From NCBI GenBank assembly GCA_035433705.1, contig DAORVK010000010.1, forward strand, positions 1-64,000: a stretch of DNA of 64,000 bases, written 5' to 3'. The stretch comes from CADEFQ01 sp035433705 (GTDB lineage: Bacteria > Pseudomonadota > Gammaproteobacteria > Steroidobacterales > Steroidobacteraceae). Of this stretch, positions 1 through 8,939 are shown piece after piece. The notes under the pieces were generated by a model. The model was not told the DNA's origin. It did not search any database and saw only the letters and a list, made by a program, of their open reading frames with translations. Position 1 is the stretch's first letter. Each line of letters starts with the position of its first letter. The position numbers were made by a program, and so were the translations under genes.

Positions 1-55
1 GAGCATCAGGCTTCGAACCTGAGGGTCGGGAGTTCGAATCTCTCCGGGCGCGCCA
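1..55 (+). tRNA. tRNA-Arg(TCG), 5' end cut by window
   Basis: The anticodon arm is seen whole: stem TCAGG/CCTGA around the loop CTTCGAA, so the anticodon is TCG (reads CGA, Arg). A T-arm with the TTCGAAT loop follows, then the 3' acceptor strand CGGGCGC, discriminator G and an encoded CCA at 53-55. The D-arm and 5' acceptor strand lie outside the window. Confidence 0.93.
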
Positions 56-95
56 ATTTGCCTGGGTCCACACGAAGGACAAGAGGAAGACGCCG

Positions 96-542
96 ATGAA
101 GTGGACGTTGCAACGCATGGCAGACCGGTTCGGGATTGAGGACTTGCTGGTCGAGTACTGCCACATCATCGATACGAAGCAGTTCGACAGGCTGAATGAG
201 GTTTTTGCCGATGATGCATGGATCGATTACACCGCCATGGGTGGCGCCGCCGGCAATCTGGAGGAGATCAAGACCTTTCTGAAGCAGGCAATGCCGGTGT
301 TTCCCAATACCCAGCACATGATTGCCAATCACCAGATCAGGCTTGATGGCGACGTTGCCACGGGCCGCATCATGTGTTTCAACCCGATGCAGATGGAGCT
401 GGGCGAACAGGGCAGGCCCGTGTTTTTTCTGGGACTGTGGTACGTGGATGAGTACGTGCGCACCGGTCACGGTTGGCGAATCAGTCGTCGAGTGGAGGAA
501 AAGAGCTGGGCCTTCAACGTGCCGTCGTGCCTGAAGCTGTAA
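96..542 (+). CDS. SnoaL-like / NTF2-fold protein
   Basis: 148 residues, the usual length of single-domain SnoaL-like proteins of the NTF2 fold. The start (an alpha helix, then the FADDAWIDY stretch near residues 45-53, then the C-terminal sheet ending WRISRRVEEKSW) has the family pattern seen in many uncharacterised proteobacterial proteins of the SnoaL_4 type, which include small hydratases, isomerases and dehydrase-like enzymes. No substrate can be deduced. An AGAGGAAG ribosome site lies about 8 bases before the ATG. It sits between tRNA-Arg and zwf; the zwf start follows its stop by 5 bases, so the two may be co-transcribed. Function is not assigned. Confidence 0.8.
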   Translation: MKWTLQRMADRFGIEDLLVEYCHIIDTKQFDRLNEVFADDAWIDYTAMGGAAGNLEEIKTFLKQAMPVFPNTQHMIANHQIRLDGDVATGRIMCFNPMQMELGEQGRPVFFLGLWYVDEYVRTGHGWRISRRVEEKSWAFNVPSCLKL

Positions 543-547
543 CTGAC

Positions 548-1960
548 ATGCGCCAGATGCCGATGAATTCCGCTGATTCGGACGCCCTCGTCGTTTTCGG
601 CATCACCGGCGATCTCTCGTTCAAGCAGATCATTCCCGCAATTGCGCAACTCGTCAGACGCGATCGGGTGCAGGGACCGCTGATCGGGGTCGCTCGCGAT
701 ACCTGGAACGGAGAACGCCTCACGAACCGCGTATGCGAGAGCTTGCGAGCCCACGGCAATGGCTACGACGAGGCCGCGGCGACGTCGTTCGGCCAGCGCC
801 TGCAGTACATCGCGGGTGACTACCGCGATGCCGGGACCTTTCGCCGACTGAAGTCGGCGCTTGGATCGGTGCGTGCGCCGCTCTTCTATCTCGCGATCCC
901 GCCCAGTCTCTTTGGCGAAGTGGTGGGGCACCTCGGAGCGTCGGGTTGCGCGGGGGGTGACGCGCGAGTCGTCGTCGAAAAGCCGCTCGGTCGCGATCTC
1001 GGCTCGGCGCAGGCGCTCAACCGCCACCTCGCGCAGGTCTTCGACGAATCCCGCATTTTTCGCATCGATCATTTCCTCGGCAAGGAGCCGGTGCAGAACC
1101 TGCTTTATTTCCGCTTCGCAAACAGCTTTCTCGAGCCGCTGTGGCATCGGGATCACGTCGCGAGCGTGCAGCTTACGATGGCGGAAGGGTTCGGCGTCGG
1201 CACGCGCGGGCGGCTGTACGAGGAGCTGGGCGCCGTGCGTGACGTGCTGCAGAACCATCTCCTGCAGATCGTGAGCCTGCTCGCGATGGAGCAGCCCGTG
1301 CGCTACACGAGCGATGCACTGCGCAACGAGAAGGTGAAAGTGCTCGAGGCCATCGCGCCGCTCGCTGCGCAGACCATCGTGCGCGGCCAGTACGAGGGCT
1401 ACCGCAGCGAAGCAGACGTGGGCGCAGAATCGTGCGTCGAAACGTACGCGGCGGTACGTTTCGCGGTGCATACACCTCGCTGGGAGGGCGTGCCGTTTCT
1501 GGTGCGCGCCGGCAAGGGGATGGCGGTTACGGCCACCCAGGTGACGGTACGGCTGCGCGCCCCGGCGCCCGCACTCTTCGACCGCGCGCCTGATGATCCG
1601 AATTATGTGCGCTTCCGTCTCGGGCCCGATCGCGTATCGATTGGCCTCGGCGTGCGCACGAAGGAGCCGGGCGAGGAAATGCGCGGTCGCGATACCGAAC
1701 TGCTGATGTGCGACGCGGAAGCCGGCGCGATGAGCGCCTACGAGCGTCTGATCGGCGATGCGTTGCGAGGCGACCCTTCACTGTTCGCACGCCAGGATTC
1801 GATCGAGGCGGCCTGGCGAATCGTCGAAGGCATTACGGCGGGGGCCCCGGCAGTGGCTGCGGCTCCGCTGCCTTACACGCGCGGCAGCTGGGGTCCCGCG
1901 GCCGCCGACGCATTGGCGACCGACATCGGCGGCTGGGTCGATCCCGGCACGGAATGCTGA
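548..1960 (+). CDS. zwf: glucose-6-phosphate 1-dehydrogenase
   Basis: 470 residues. Oxidises glucose-6-phosphate to 6-phosphogluconolactone with NADP+ or NAD+, the entry step of the oxidative pentose phosphate and Entner-Doudoroff routes. Seen: the dinucleotide-binding loop FGITGDLSFKQIIPAI near residues 17-32 (family GxxGDLxxRKLxPAL) and the substrate-site motif RIDHFLGKE near 172-180 with its Lys and His. An in-frame GTG at 473 would start inside the upstream gene; the ATG at 548 is preferred because it lies just after that gene's stop, and 557 or 563 are alternatives. The pgl start follows 4 bases after the stop, so this is a zwf-pgl operon. Confidence 0.95.
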   Translation: MRQMPMNSADSDALVVFGITGDLSFKQIIPAIAQLVRRDRVQGPLIGVARDTWNGERLTNRVCESLRAHGNGYDEAAATSFGQRLQYIAGDYRDAGTFRRLKSALGSVRAPLFYLAIPPSLFGEVVGHLGASGCAGGDARVVVEKPLGRDLGSAQALNRHLAQVFDESRIFRIDHFLGKEPVQNLLYFRFANSFLEPLWHRDHVASVQLTMAEGFGVGTRGRLYEELGAVRDVLQNHLLQIVSLLAMEQPVRYTSDALRNEKVKVLEAIAPLAAQTIVRGQYEGYRSEADVGAESCVETYAAVRFAVHTPRWEGVPFLVRAGKGMAVTATQVTVRLRAPAPALFDRAPDDPNYVRFRLGPDRVSIGLGVRTKEPGEEMRGRDTELLMCDAEAGAMSAYERLIGDALRGDPSLFARQDSIEAAWRIVEGITAGAPAVAAAPLPYTRGSWGPAAADALATDIGGWVDPGTEC

Positions 1961-1964
1961 TCCC

Positions 1965-2645
1965 ATGCAATGGGTCACCGGCGAGGATGTCGCGACAACC
2001 GAGCAGGCCGCGGCGGAGTTCATCGCGGTGCAGCTCGGGCATGCCGTCCGCCAGCGAGGTCGCGCGACGCTCGCCGTGAGCGGTGGGCGCACGCCTTGGG
2101 CCATGTTCGGGCGGCTTGCTGCGCTCGATGTGGCGTGGGCAAGTGTTCACCTCTTCCAGGTCGATGAACGCATCGTTCCCGTCGACGACGAGGCGCGCAA
2201 CTGGAAGCATCTGCTCGCAACGCCGCTCGCCGCGCGCATTCCTGCGGTGCAACGCCATCCGATGCCCGTCGAGGTCGGGGACGCCGGGCTTGCCGCGACC
2301 CGCTATGCCGCGACTTTGCGCGAAGTCTGCGGCAACCCTGCCGTTCTCGATATCGTGCACCTCGGGCTCGGTGACGATGGCCACACGGCATCGCTGTTCA
2401 GCGGGGACGCGCTGCTCGGGGGGGAGACGCGCGACGTCGGGGTGAGCGGGCCGAAGAGCGGTACGCGCCGTCTCACGCTGACACTGCCCGCGCTCGATCG
2501 TGCCCGCTGTATCGTGTGGCTCGTGCTGGGCGCCGGGCGCAAAGAAGCCGTCGCGCAGCTTTTTGCGGCCGACCGAGCGATTGCCGCAAGCCATGTTGCG
2601 CGCGAACGCGCAACCGCGTTCACGGACCCGGCTGCGGCGCCTTGA
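1965..2645 (+). CDS. pgl: 6-phosphogluconolactonase (DevB type)
   Basis: 226 residues, the normal size of the DevB/NagB-fold lactonase that hydrolyses 6-phosphogluconolactone. Seen: the phosphate-binding SGGRTPWAMF near residues 44-53, the VDERIVPVDDEARN segment and the catalytic-region motif LGLGDDGHTASLF, all typical of Pgl. It starts 4 bases after zwf, so its substrate is made by the upstream gene product. Its last 26 bases overlap the 3' end of the facing 6-phosphogluconate dehydrogenase gene. No in-frame upstream start with a better ribosome site is visible. Confidence 0.95.
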   Translation: MQWVTGEDVATTEQAAAEFIAVQLGHAVRQRGRATLAVSGGRTPWAMFGRLAALDVAWASVHLFQVDERIVPVDDEARNWKHLLATPLAARIPAVQRHPMPVEVGDAGLAATRYAATLREVCGNPAVLDIVHLGLGDDGHTASLFSGDALLGGETRDVGVSGPKSGTRRLTLTLPALDRARCIVWLVLGAGRKEAVAQLFAADRAIAASHVARERATAFTDPAAAP

Positions 2646-3591
2646 GGGCCCCGTGGGCCGGAGTCTCCGCCGGTGGCAGGGGGTGTCCGCCGAAGGCGTT
2701 GCGCACAAGCGCGAGGAGCCGCGCCCCGAAGTCATCGGCACCCTGCGAGGCGAAGCGCGCCATCAGCGCCGCGCTGATCACGGGCGCGGGGACGCCGAGC
2801 TCGATCGCTTCGTGCGCGGTCCAGCGCCCCTCGCCGGAGTCGGCGATGCGCGCGCCCACGCGGTCGAGCGCCGCGGGGTCATGCAGCACGTCCGCGGTGA
2901 GATCGAGCAGCCACGAGCGGATTACGGTGCCATGACGCCACGCTTCGGCGATCGGGCCGAGCGGCAATTGCAGATCCTTGCGCGCAGCGAGCAGCGCGAA
3001 GCCCTCCGCATAGGCTTGCATGAGCCCATACTCGATGCCGTTGTGGACCATTTTCGCGTAATGGCCGGCGCCCGAGGGGCCGCAATACACCCAGCCCTTG
3101 TCGGGTGCAGGCGCCAACGCGCGCAAGAGTGGCAGGGCACGCTCGAAGTGCGCGCGCGCGCCGCCAACCATCAGGCCATAACCTTCAGCTAGCCCCCATA
3201 CACCCCCTGATACGCCGGCATCCAGGAAGCCGATGCCGTGCTGCTCAAGCTGCGTCGCGCGGCGCTGCGAATCGCGGTAGAACGCGTTGCCGCCGTCAAT
3301 CACGAGGTCGCCCGCCGCGAGTTTTCCGGCGAGCGCTGCAATGTTCGTCTCGGTCGCCTCTCCCGCAGGCACCATCAGCCAGACGATGCGCGGCGCGGGC
3401 AGCGAGCTGATGAGCTCGTCGAGCTGACTGAGTACCTTGATGCGCGGCTCGTCCGCGAACGCGGCGGCCGCCGTCCGATCGAGGCTGAAGCCCGCAACCT
3501 GGATCTCATGCTGCGCGAGGCGACGCGCCATGTTGCCGCCCATGCGGCCAAGTCCGATGAGGCCGAGCTGCATGGGCGGATGATTGAGCAT
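2620..3591 (-). CDS. gnd: 6-phosphogluconate dehydrogenase, short decarboxylating type
   Basis: 323 residues, the short (about 300-residue) class rather than the 470-residue GndA. Converts 6-phosphogluconate to ribulose-5-phosphate and CO2; short forms are often NAD-preferring (family knowledge). Seen: the Rossmann loop LGLIGLGRMGGNMA near residues 9-22, DAGVSGGVWG near 124-133 and the catalytic GHYAKMVHNGIEYG with its Lys and Asn. The family usually begins at the internal Met of MQLGLIGLG (position 3573), so that start is also possible. It converges on pgl with a 26-base overlap, so the three genes complete the oxidative branch on both strands. Confidence 0.92.
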   Translation of the reverse strand: MLNHPPMQLGLIGLGRMGGNMARRLAQHEIQVAGFSLDRTAAAAFADEPRIKVLSQLDELISSLPAPRIVWLMVPAGEATETNIAALAGKLAAGDLVIDGGNAFYRDSQRRATQLEQHGIGFLDAGVSGGVWGLAEGYGLMVGGARAHFERALPLLRALAPAPDKGWVYCGPSGAGHYAKMVHNGIEYGLMQAYAEGFALLAARKDLQLPLGPIAEAWRHGTVIRSWLLDLTADVLHDPAALDRVGARIADSGEGRWTAHEAIELGVPAPVISAALMARFASQGADDFGARLLALVRNAFGGHPLPPAETPAHGALKAPQPGP

Positions 3592-3643
3592 GGACGTACC
3601 GGTGGCGAGCAGGAGTTGATCGCTTCATTTGCCATAAACCACG

Positions 3644-5683
3644 GTGTCGCACAAGGCCGACTCCAGGGCCTCCACTTGCGCTACATTGGTTGGCTTGAAA
3701 ACGACAAGAACAAACGGGCTGGTGCTGATCGCCGTGGTGGTCGCGTTTCACGGCGGTACGGTGGCGGCCGCGGCGAGCCCCCAGCCGGCACATCCCGCAG
3801 CGGCGCTGATCGAAAAGGGCGCTGTCGAGATGCGCTCCGATCCGGACGCAAGCAGGCGCGACGCCGAGGCGGCCCTCGCGCAGCTGCGCGCCCGACCCGA
3901 TGTCGATCTGGAGATTCGCGCGCGCCTGCTGTTGTGTGACTACCAGTCCGAGCGCGACCAGCAGGCGCTCGACGCACAGATCGCGGCGATCGAGGCGCTG
4001 CTGCCCCGTAGCGGCCGCCCCGGATTGCGGGCTGGCATGCTTGTCTGTCAGGGCGAGATGCGTGAAACGCTTGGCGACAACGCGCAGGCGCTCGCGTACT
4101 ACGAACAGGCCGCGCGCGTGGCGTCCGAAGCGCGCGACGACGAGATGATCGCCGGTGTGCTCTTCTCGCGCGGCTATGTGCGCGGCCTGCAAGGCGAATA
4201 TGCGCTCGGTCTCGCCGACCTGCGCCGCGCGCAGGGCCTTTACGAGACACTCGATATGCGCCATCACGCGCTTACGGCGATGAACGGCATCGCGATCCTC
4301 TACAACCGCATGGGCGACTACGCGCAGGCGCGCGACATCTACACCGCAGCGCTCGCCCGGCAGCGCGAAGCAGGAATGCTGCGCGAGCAGGCGGTCACGC
4401 TCCACAACCTCGGGCGCGCGCACGAATACCTGCAGGAATGGGCCGAGGCGCGTCGCTCGTTCACCGAGTCGCTCGCGTTGCACCGCGAAATTCACTACGC
4501 CCGCGGCCAGGCGTATGCGCTGCGCGGGCTCGCGGCTGTCGCGAACGGCCTCGGCGACTGGCGCGGCGCGCTCGCGACACTCGCGCAGGCCACGGCACTG
4601 CAGCAGGAAACGCCCGACGCGCGCCTGCGCGCGCAGATCGACCTTGCCCGTGGCATGGCGTTGCGCGGAGTGGGCAGCCTCGACGCGAGCGCCGCCGCGT
4701 TGCGCGCGGCCATTGATGTCTTCCGAAACGGCGAGGCGCGCGGTGAGCTCGCAGCGAGCTATGCGGAGCTCGCAGCCGTCGAGGCGGCGCGTGGCGACTG
4801 GCGCAGTGGCTACACGCAGCTCGCGCTCGCGAAGCAGGTGAGCGAGCGGCTGCTGCGCAACCAGATCGATCAGCGTTTTGCGACGTTGCGTGTCGAGTTC
4901 GACATGGCTTCCAAAGATGCCGAAAACGCGCTGCTGCTGCGCGATATCCGCGCAAATGAGCGCGCACTCGAGCAGGGCCGGGCGGTGCGCAGACTGCAGG
5001 CCGTGGCAATCGCGCTCGCCATTCTGCTCGTATTGCTGCTGGCGACGCTCGCGGTTCACCAGCGGCGCTCCACGCTGCGCATGCGCAAGCTTGCGCACAC
5101 CGACGAACTCACAGCGGCGCCGAACCGGCGCGCGGTGCTCAACCGGCTGGCCGCAACGCTGACCGGCGAGGGCGCCGGACCCTGCACGATCCTCATTACC
5201 GACATCGACCATTTCAAGGGTATCAACGACCGGTTCGGCCATCCGGTCGGTGACGAGGTGCTGAAAGCCATGGCGCAGTCGGTACGCGACAATCTGCGCG
5301 AGCCGGCCTATTTCGGGCGTCTCGGCGGCGAGGAGTTCCTGATTGTGCTGCCGGAGACCGCCCTTGCGGAAGGCAGCGTGACGGCAGAGCGCCTGCGCGA
5401 ATGCATCGCGGCAATCGATCTTGCGCATCTGTGCCCGGTGGGTCGCGGCATAACGACGAGCATCGGTGTCACCACGTCCGCGCCAGGGGATACGTCGAGC
5501 ACCATGCTGCAGCGGGCCGACGAGGCGCTGTATGCGGCCAAGCGCGCCGGGCGCAATGCCGTGCGCGTATGCTCACTGTCGCAGGCGGCTTCCGTGACGC
5601 TCGCGAGTGGTGCGCAGCACGATGCGGTCGATGAACCGCGGCGCAACGGGCTTGAGGGCGTGGCCCGCCCGACCGCGCAGTGA
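3644..5683 (+). CDS. TPR-repeat sensor diguanylate cyclase (GGDEF)
   Basis: 679 residues. The N-terminus carries a hydrophobic segment (about residues 25-45) that looks like a signal peptide or anchor, followed by some 380 residues of TPR-like helical repeats, a transmembrane helix near 450-472 and a GGDEF domain. The domain shows DIDHFKGINDRFGH near 520 and GGEEF near 560, so the active site for making c-di-GMP is intact. The RxxD inhibitory site upstream of GGEEF reads REPA, so product inhibition is probably absent. The usual DxLTGLxNR motif reads DELTAAPNRR. The start shown is GTG; a TTG near 3693 would leave a standard signal peptide. The TPR part is predicted periplasmic. Confidence 0.9.
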   Translation: MSHKADSRASTCATLVGLKTTRTNGLVLIAVVVAFHGGTVAAAASPQPAHPAAALIEKGAVEMRSDPDASRRDAEAALAQLRARPDVDLEIRARLLLCDYQSERDQQALDAQIAAIEALLPRSGRPGLRAGMLVCQGEMRETLGDNAQALAYYEQAARVASEARDDEMIAGVLFSRGYVRGLQGEYALGLADLRRAQGLYETLDMRHHALTAMNGIAILYNRMGDYAQARDIYTAALARQREAGMLREQAVTLHNLGRAHEYLQEWAEARRSFTESLALHREIHYARGQAYALRGLAAVANGLGDWRGALATLAQATALQQETPDARLRAQIDLARGMALRGVGSLDASAAALRAAIDVFRNGEARGELAASYAELAAVEAARGDWRSGYTQLALAKQVSERLLRNQIDQRFATLRVEFDMASKDAENALLLRDIRANERALEQGRAVRRLQAVAIALAILLVLLLATLAVHQRRSTLRMRKLAHTDELTAAPNRRAVLNRLAATLTGEGAGPCTILITDIDHFKGINDRFGHPVGDEVLKAMAQSVRDNLREPAYFGRLGGEEFLIVLPETALAEGSVTAERLRECIAAIDLAHLCPVGRGITTSIGVTTSAPGDTSSTMLQRADEALYAAKRAGRNAVRVCSLSQAASVTLASGAQHDAVDEPRRNGLEGVARPTAQ

Positions 5684-5786
5684 GGTGATCAGCTGCCGGT
5701 CGCGCGCGCGATCGGGATCGTCTTGCAGTGATGGCGCATCGCGGTAACGCTAACATTGGATCGCACAAGCCACTATCCTTGGGCGG

Positions 5787-6587
5787 ATGTTCGTCGCGCC
5801 CGGCGTAGCATGCCTGCTCGCCCCCAATGCCTCGATGATGACGGGCCCTGGTACCAACACCTGGTTGCTCGGCGATCCGCCCGTGGCTGTGCTCGATCCC
5901 GGGCCCGACATTCCTTCGCACGTGGAGGCGATCCTCGCCGCTGCACCCGGACTCGAGACGGTTTTCGTCACGCACACCCATCCCGATCATTCACCGGCCG
6001 CAGCCACTCTCAAGGCGCGCAGCGGCGCGCGCCTTGTGGGACGGCCCGCTCCCCGCGATGGCCGACAGGATGAGCGTTTCGTGCCCGATGCAATTCCTGC
6101 GCGCGACGAAATTTTCGCAGCCGGCAAGCTGCGGCTGCGCGCGATCGACACGCCAGGCCACGCCTCCAACCATGTGTGCTGGCTGCTCGAGGGTGACGGG
6201 CTCCTTTTCTCCGGCGATCACATTCTCGAAGGGGTGACACCGGTGATTCCCGTGCCCGACGGCGACCTGGCAGCCTATCTGGAAGCGCTCGAGCGGCTGA
6301 AGCGCTATCCGTTGCGCGCCATCGCCCCCGGACATGGACGCGTGATCGCGGAGCCACTGCGCGAGATCGACCGTGTCATCGCGCATCGCCTCGCACGCGA
6401 AGCGAAGGTGGTGGCGGCCCTCGGCACGCGCGACTCAGCCACACTCGACGAGCTGCTCGCGCAAGTGTATTCGGATGTACCGGTGGACCGGCATTTCCTC
6501 GCGCGTCTGAGCCTCGAGGCGCACCTCATCAAGCTCGAGCGCGACGGCCGCGCAGCACGCGACGGAATCGTGTGGCATGCCCGCTGA
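5787..6587 (+). CDS. metallo-beta-lactamase-fold hydrolase (LACTB2-like)
   Basis: 266 residues with the zinc motif THTHPDHS near residues 62-69 (HxHxDH), a later TPGHASNHV and SGDH pair, and GHG near the end of the core, giving all the zinc ligands of the MBL fold. After the core comes a helical C-terminal winged part (HRLAREAKVVAAL, then LDELLAQVYSDVP) as in the LACTB2/RNase-like branch, which acts on RNA or thioesters in studied members. Substrate here is unknown. The next gene starts 11 bases before its stop, so the two are translationally linked. Confidence 0.88.
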   Translation: MFVAPGVACLLAPNASMMTGPGTNTWLLGDPPVAVLDPGPDIPSHVEAILAAAPGLETVFVTHTHPDHSPAAATLKARSGARLVGRPAPRDGRQDERFVPDAIPARDEIFAAGKLRLRAIDTPGHASNHVCWLLEGDGLLFSGDHILEGVTPVIPVPDGDLAAYLEALERLKRYPLRAIAPGHGRVIAEPLREIDRVIAHRLAREAKVVAALGTRDSATLDELLAQVYSDVPVDRHFLARLSLEAHLIKLERDGRAARDGIVWHAR

Positions 6588-8067
6588 GCTTCGCGCGTCG
6601 CGCCATCTCGCCGTCGAACTCAGCAAGGTTGATCTCGATCGTGGCGGGCGCGCGGTGCTGCGCGACATCGACTGGAAGATCGCGCCCGGCGAGCGCTGGC
6701 TGCTCTTTGGCGCCAACGGCGCCGGCAAGACCCAGTTGCTGAAGCTCGTCTCGGGCGCGATCTGGCCGAAGCCCACCGGCCGCGAGCGCCGGCGTTATCG
6801 GCTCGGTCGCAAATGGCAGAATACTGCGCAGGATGCCCTGGAGCAGATCGCTTATCTCGGTCCCGAGCGGCAGGATCGCCATCAGCGCTACGGCTGGAAC
6901 ACGACCGTCGAGCACGCCGTTGCAACCGGCCACTTCCGTACCGACATCCTGCTCGAGCGCCCCGATGCCGCTGCGCGTCGCGCAGTGCGCCGCGCGCTGG
7001 TGAAGCTCGGCATCGAGCGCCTCGCCGGCCGGCGTTTTCTGACGCTTTCTTACGGCGAGCGGCGCCTCGTGCTGATTGCACGCGCGCTCGCGGCGCGCCC
7101 GCGCCTGCTGCTGCTCGACGAGCTTTTCACCGGCCTCGACGCCGCGTACCGGGTGCGCGTGCGCAGCTGGCTCGAGAGTACCGCGCGAACACGCCGGCCC
7201 TGGGTGCTCGCGGCGCACCGGGCCGGTGACGTGCCGCGTGCGGCGACGCATGCGCTCGTGCTCGAGCGGGGTCGTATCACATGGCGCGGCCCGATCGCGC
7301 GCGCCCCTCTCGCCACGTGGTTCGGGCGGGCCGGGGCGCCGTCCCCGGCGTTGCGGCCTGCGCGACGCAAGCTTCGGCCCGGTCGTGCCCTCGTACGCCT
7401 GACTTGCGCCGACGTTTACCTCGATGGCGTGCAGGTGCTGCGTGGTCTCGATTTCGAACTGCGTGCCGGAGAATGCTGGGTCGTGCACGGCGGCAATGGC
7501 TCCGGCAAGACGACGCTGCTGCGTACGCTCTACGGCGATCACGGTGTGGCGAGCGGCGGCACGGCCCTGCGCGACGGCATTGAGCCGGGAGTCGCGCTCG
7601 AAGCGTTCAAGTTGCGCGTCGGGCTCGTGGCGCCGCACCTGCAGACCGACCACCCCTTGCACCTCACGGCCGCCGAAGTCGTACAGTCTGGCGCGCATGC
7701 GAGCATCGGTCTGAACGAGCGCGCAACCCGCGGGGAGCGCGCCGCCGCGAAGGCCGCGATGCGCGAGTTCGGTGTGCTGCGCCTCGCGGCGCGGCCGCTC
7801 GCGGAGCTGTCCTACGGCCAGACGCGGCGTGTGCTGTTCGCACGCGCCGCCATGGGGCGCCCGGACCTGTTGCTGCTGGACGAACCCTTTTCGGGGCTGG
7901 ATCCGCCCACGCGCGCGGACCTCATGCGCCGGCTCGAGCGGCGCGCCGCGGCCGGTGCCGCGATCGTCATGGCCACCCATCATCGTGAGGAGTGGCCGCG
8001 ATTCGCGACCCACGAACTCGAGTTGCGTCGCGGCGCCGTGCTATACGGCGGAGTGAGGCGTCAATGA
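6577..8067 (+). CDS. duplicated ABC-type ATPase (ModF/PhrA-like)
   Basis: 496 residues with two complete ABC ATPase domains in one chain and no membrane domain. Domain 1: Walker A GANGAGKT near residue 45, signature LSYGERR near 152, Walker B LLLLDE near 175. Domain 2: Walker A GGNGSGKT near 305, signature LSYGQTRR near 410, Walker B LLLLDE near 430. Fused soluble pairs of this layout are the ModF (PhrA) type, linked to molybdate operons in some bacteria but of unclear role. No molybdate genes lie nearby, so a specific substrate should not be assumed. Overlaps the preceding hydrolase by 11 bases and the next gene by ATGA. Confidence 0.88.
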   Translation: MPAELRASRHLAVELSKVDLDRGGRAVLRDIDWKIAPGERWLLFGANGAGKTQLLKLVSGAIWPKPTGRERRRYRLGRKWQNTAQDALEQIAYLGPERQDRHQRYGWNTTVEHAVATGHFRTDILLERPDAAARRAVRRALVKLGIERLAGRRFLTLSYGERRLVLIARALAARPRLLLLDELFTGLDAAYRVRVRSWLESTARTRRPWVLAAHRAGDVPRAATHALVLERGRITWRGPIARAPLATWFGRAGAPSPALRPARRKLRPGRALVRLTCADVYLDGVQVLRGLDFELRAGECWVVHGGNGSGKTTLLRTLYGDHGVASGGTALRDGIEPGVALEAFKLRVGLVAPHLQTDHPLHLTAAEVVQSGAHASIGLNERATRGERAAAKAAMREFGVLRLAARPLAELSYGQTRRVLFARAAMGRPDLLLLDEPFSGLDPPTRADLMRRLERRAAAGAAIVMATHHREEWPRFATHELELRRGAVLYGGVRRQ

Positions 8068-8918
8068 ACCAGTGCACTCTCATCAGCATCGTGTTGGCGC
8101 TCGCCGTCGGGGTGATCCAGGCTGGCTGCGCGCCGCAAGTGCCAGGCAGCGCAAGAACCTTGGTCGAGGGCGGCAATACCCCGCCGATGCCCCCGCTTTC
8201 CCCGATCGCGGCGCACGTTGAGCCCGCAGCGCTCGAGGCGGCCGCAATTGCCGCGCAGGAGGGCAGCGCCGATGCGCTGCTGGTGGTGCGCAATGGACAC
8301 GTGATTTTCGAGCGTTACTGGCACCGGACTTCCTTCGTGACTTACATCGACGCGGGTACCTGGCAGGGCGTCATCGATGACCTGCTCGCAGACGCGCTCG
8401 CGGAAGACCGCAAGCCGCTCCCCGCCGATGTCACGCCCGACAGGACGGAGATAGCGCAGGCGGCGGGCGTATCCTACGAGACCTACCTGTCCAAACGCCT
8501 GTGGCGGCCGATCGGCGCCTTCAACGCGGTGCTTGCGCCCGGGCTGCGCGTCGTGCAGGGCGACTGGATCCGCATCGGCGAGCTGCTCGCGAACGACGGC
8601 GTCTACCTGGGCGAGGAAATCGTGCGCCCCGGCCGGGCGCAGCGCGTGCTTGCGCGTCACAGGGCGCGGGACGAGGCATCACCGCTGACGTCGGTCAAAG
8701 ACCTGTTTCGCCTGCCGGGCGCGCACGGCGGCAGTTTATGGGTCGTGCCGTCGCTGCGGCTCGTCATCCTGCGGACGGGCGGCAAGGAAAACGCGGGTAA
8801 CCCCGGCGGCGATGCGAGAATCGCGGCATTCGTGCTTCGCGGTGTGATGGATCGCCCCGGCTCTTCGGCAGGCGGCGAGGGGGTGCCGGACCCCGCGACG
8901 TTCGTGCCCGCGCACTGA
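8064..8918 (+). CDS. serine-hydrolase-like lipoprotein lacking the SxxK motif
   Basis: 284 residues. The N-terminus has a lipoprotein signal ending AVGVIQAGC (lipobox, Cys near 22). The body matches the class C beta-lactamase / 6-aminohexanoate-hydrolase-like family: ALLVVRNGHVIFERYW near residues 68-83, YETYLSKRLWRPIGA and DWIRIGELLANDGVYLGEE. Between the first and second of these the family normally has about 100 residues holding the catalytic SxxK and the LLTMTSG segment; here only some 55 unrelated residues are present and no SxxK occurs. The protein is therefore probably not an active serine hydrolase. Frame and codon use are intact, so it is not an obvious pseudogene. ATGA overlap with the ABC gene suggests one operon. 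Confidence 0.75.
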   Translation: MNQCTLISIVLALAVGVIQAGCAPQVPGSARTLVEGGNTPPMPPLSPIAAHVEPAALEAAAIAAQEGSADALLVVRNGHVIFERYWHRTSFVTYIDAGTWQGVIDDLLADALAEDRKPLPADVTPDRTEIAQAAGVSYETYLSKRLWRPIGAFNAVLAPGLRVVQGDWIRIGELLANDGVYLGEEIVRPGRAQRVLARHRARDEASPLTSVKDLFRLPGAHGGSLWVVPSLRLVILRTGGKENAGNPGGDARIAAFVLRGVMDRPGSSAGGEGVPDPATFVPAH

Positions 8919-8939
8919 AACGCGACAGGGAGCTTGCGC

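Noticed and set aside
3506..5428. 640-codon frame on the minus strand opposite the diguanylate cyclase
   Set aside because: It is an antisense shadow of a GC-rich gene whose own frame has clear TPR and GGDEF domains; the antisense protein shows no family pattern.
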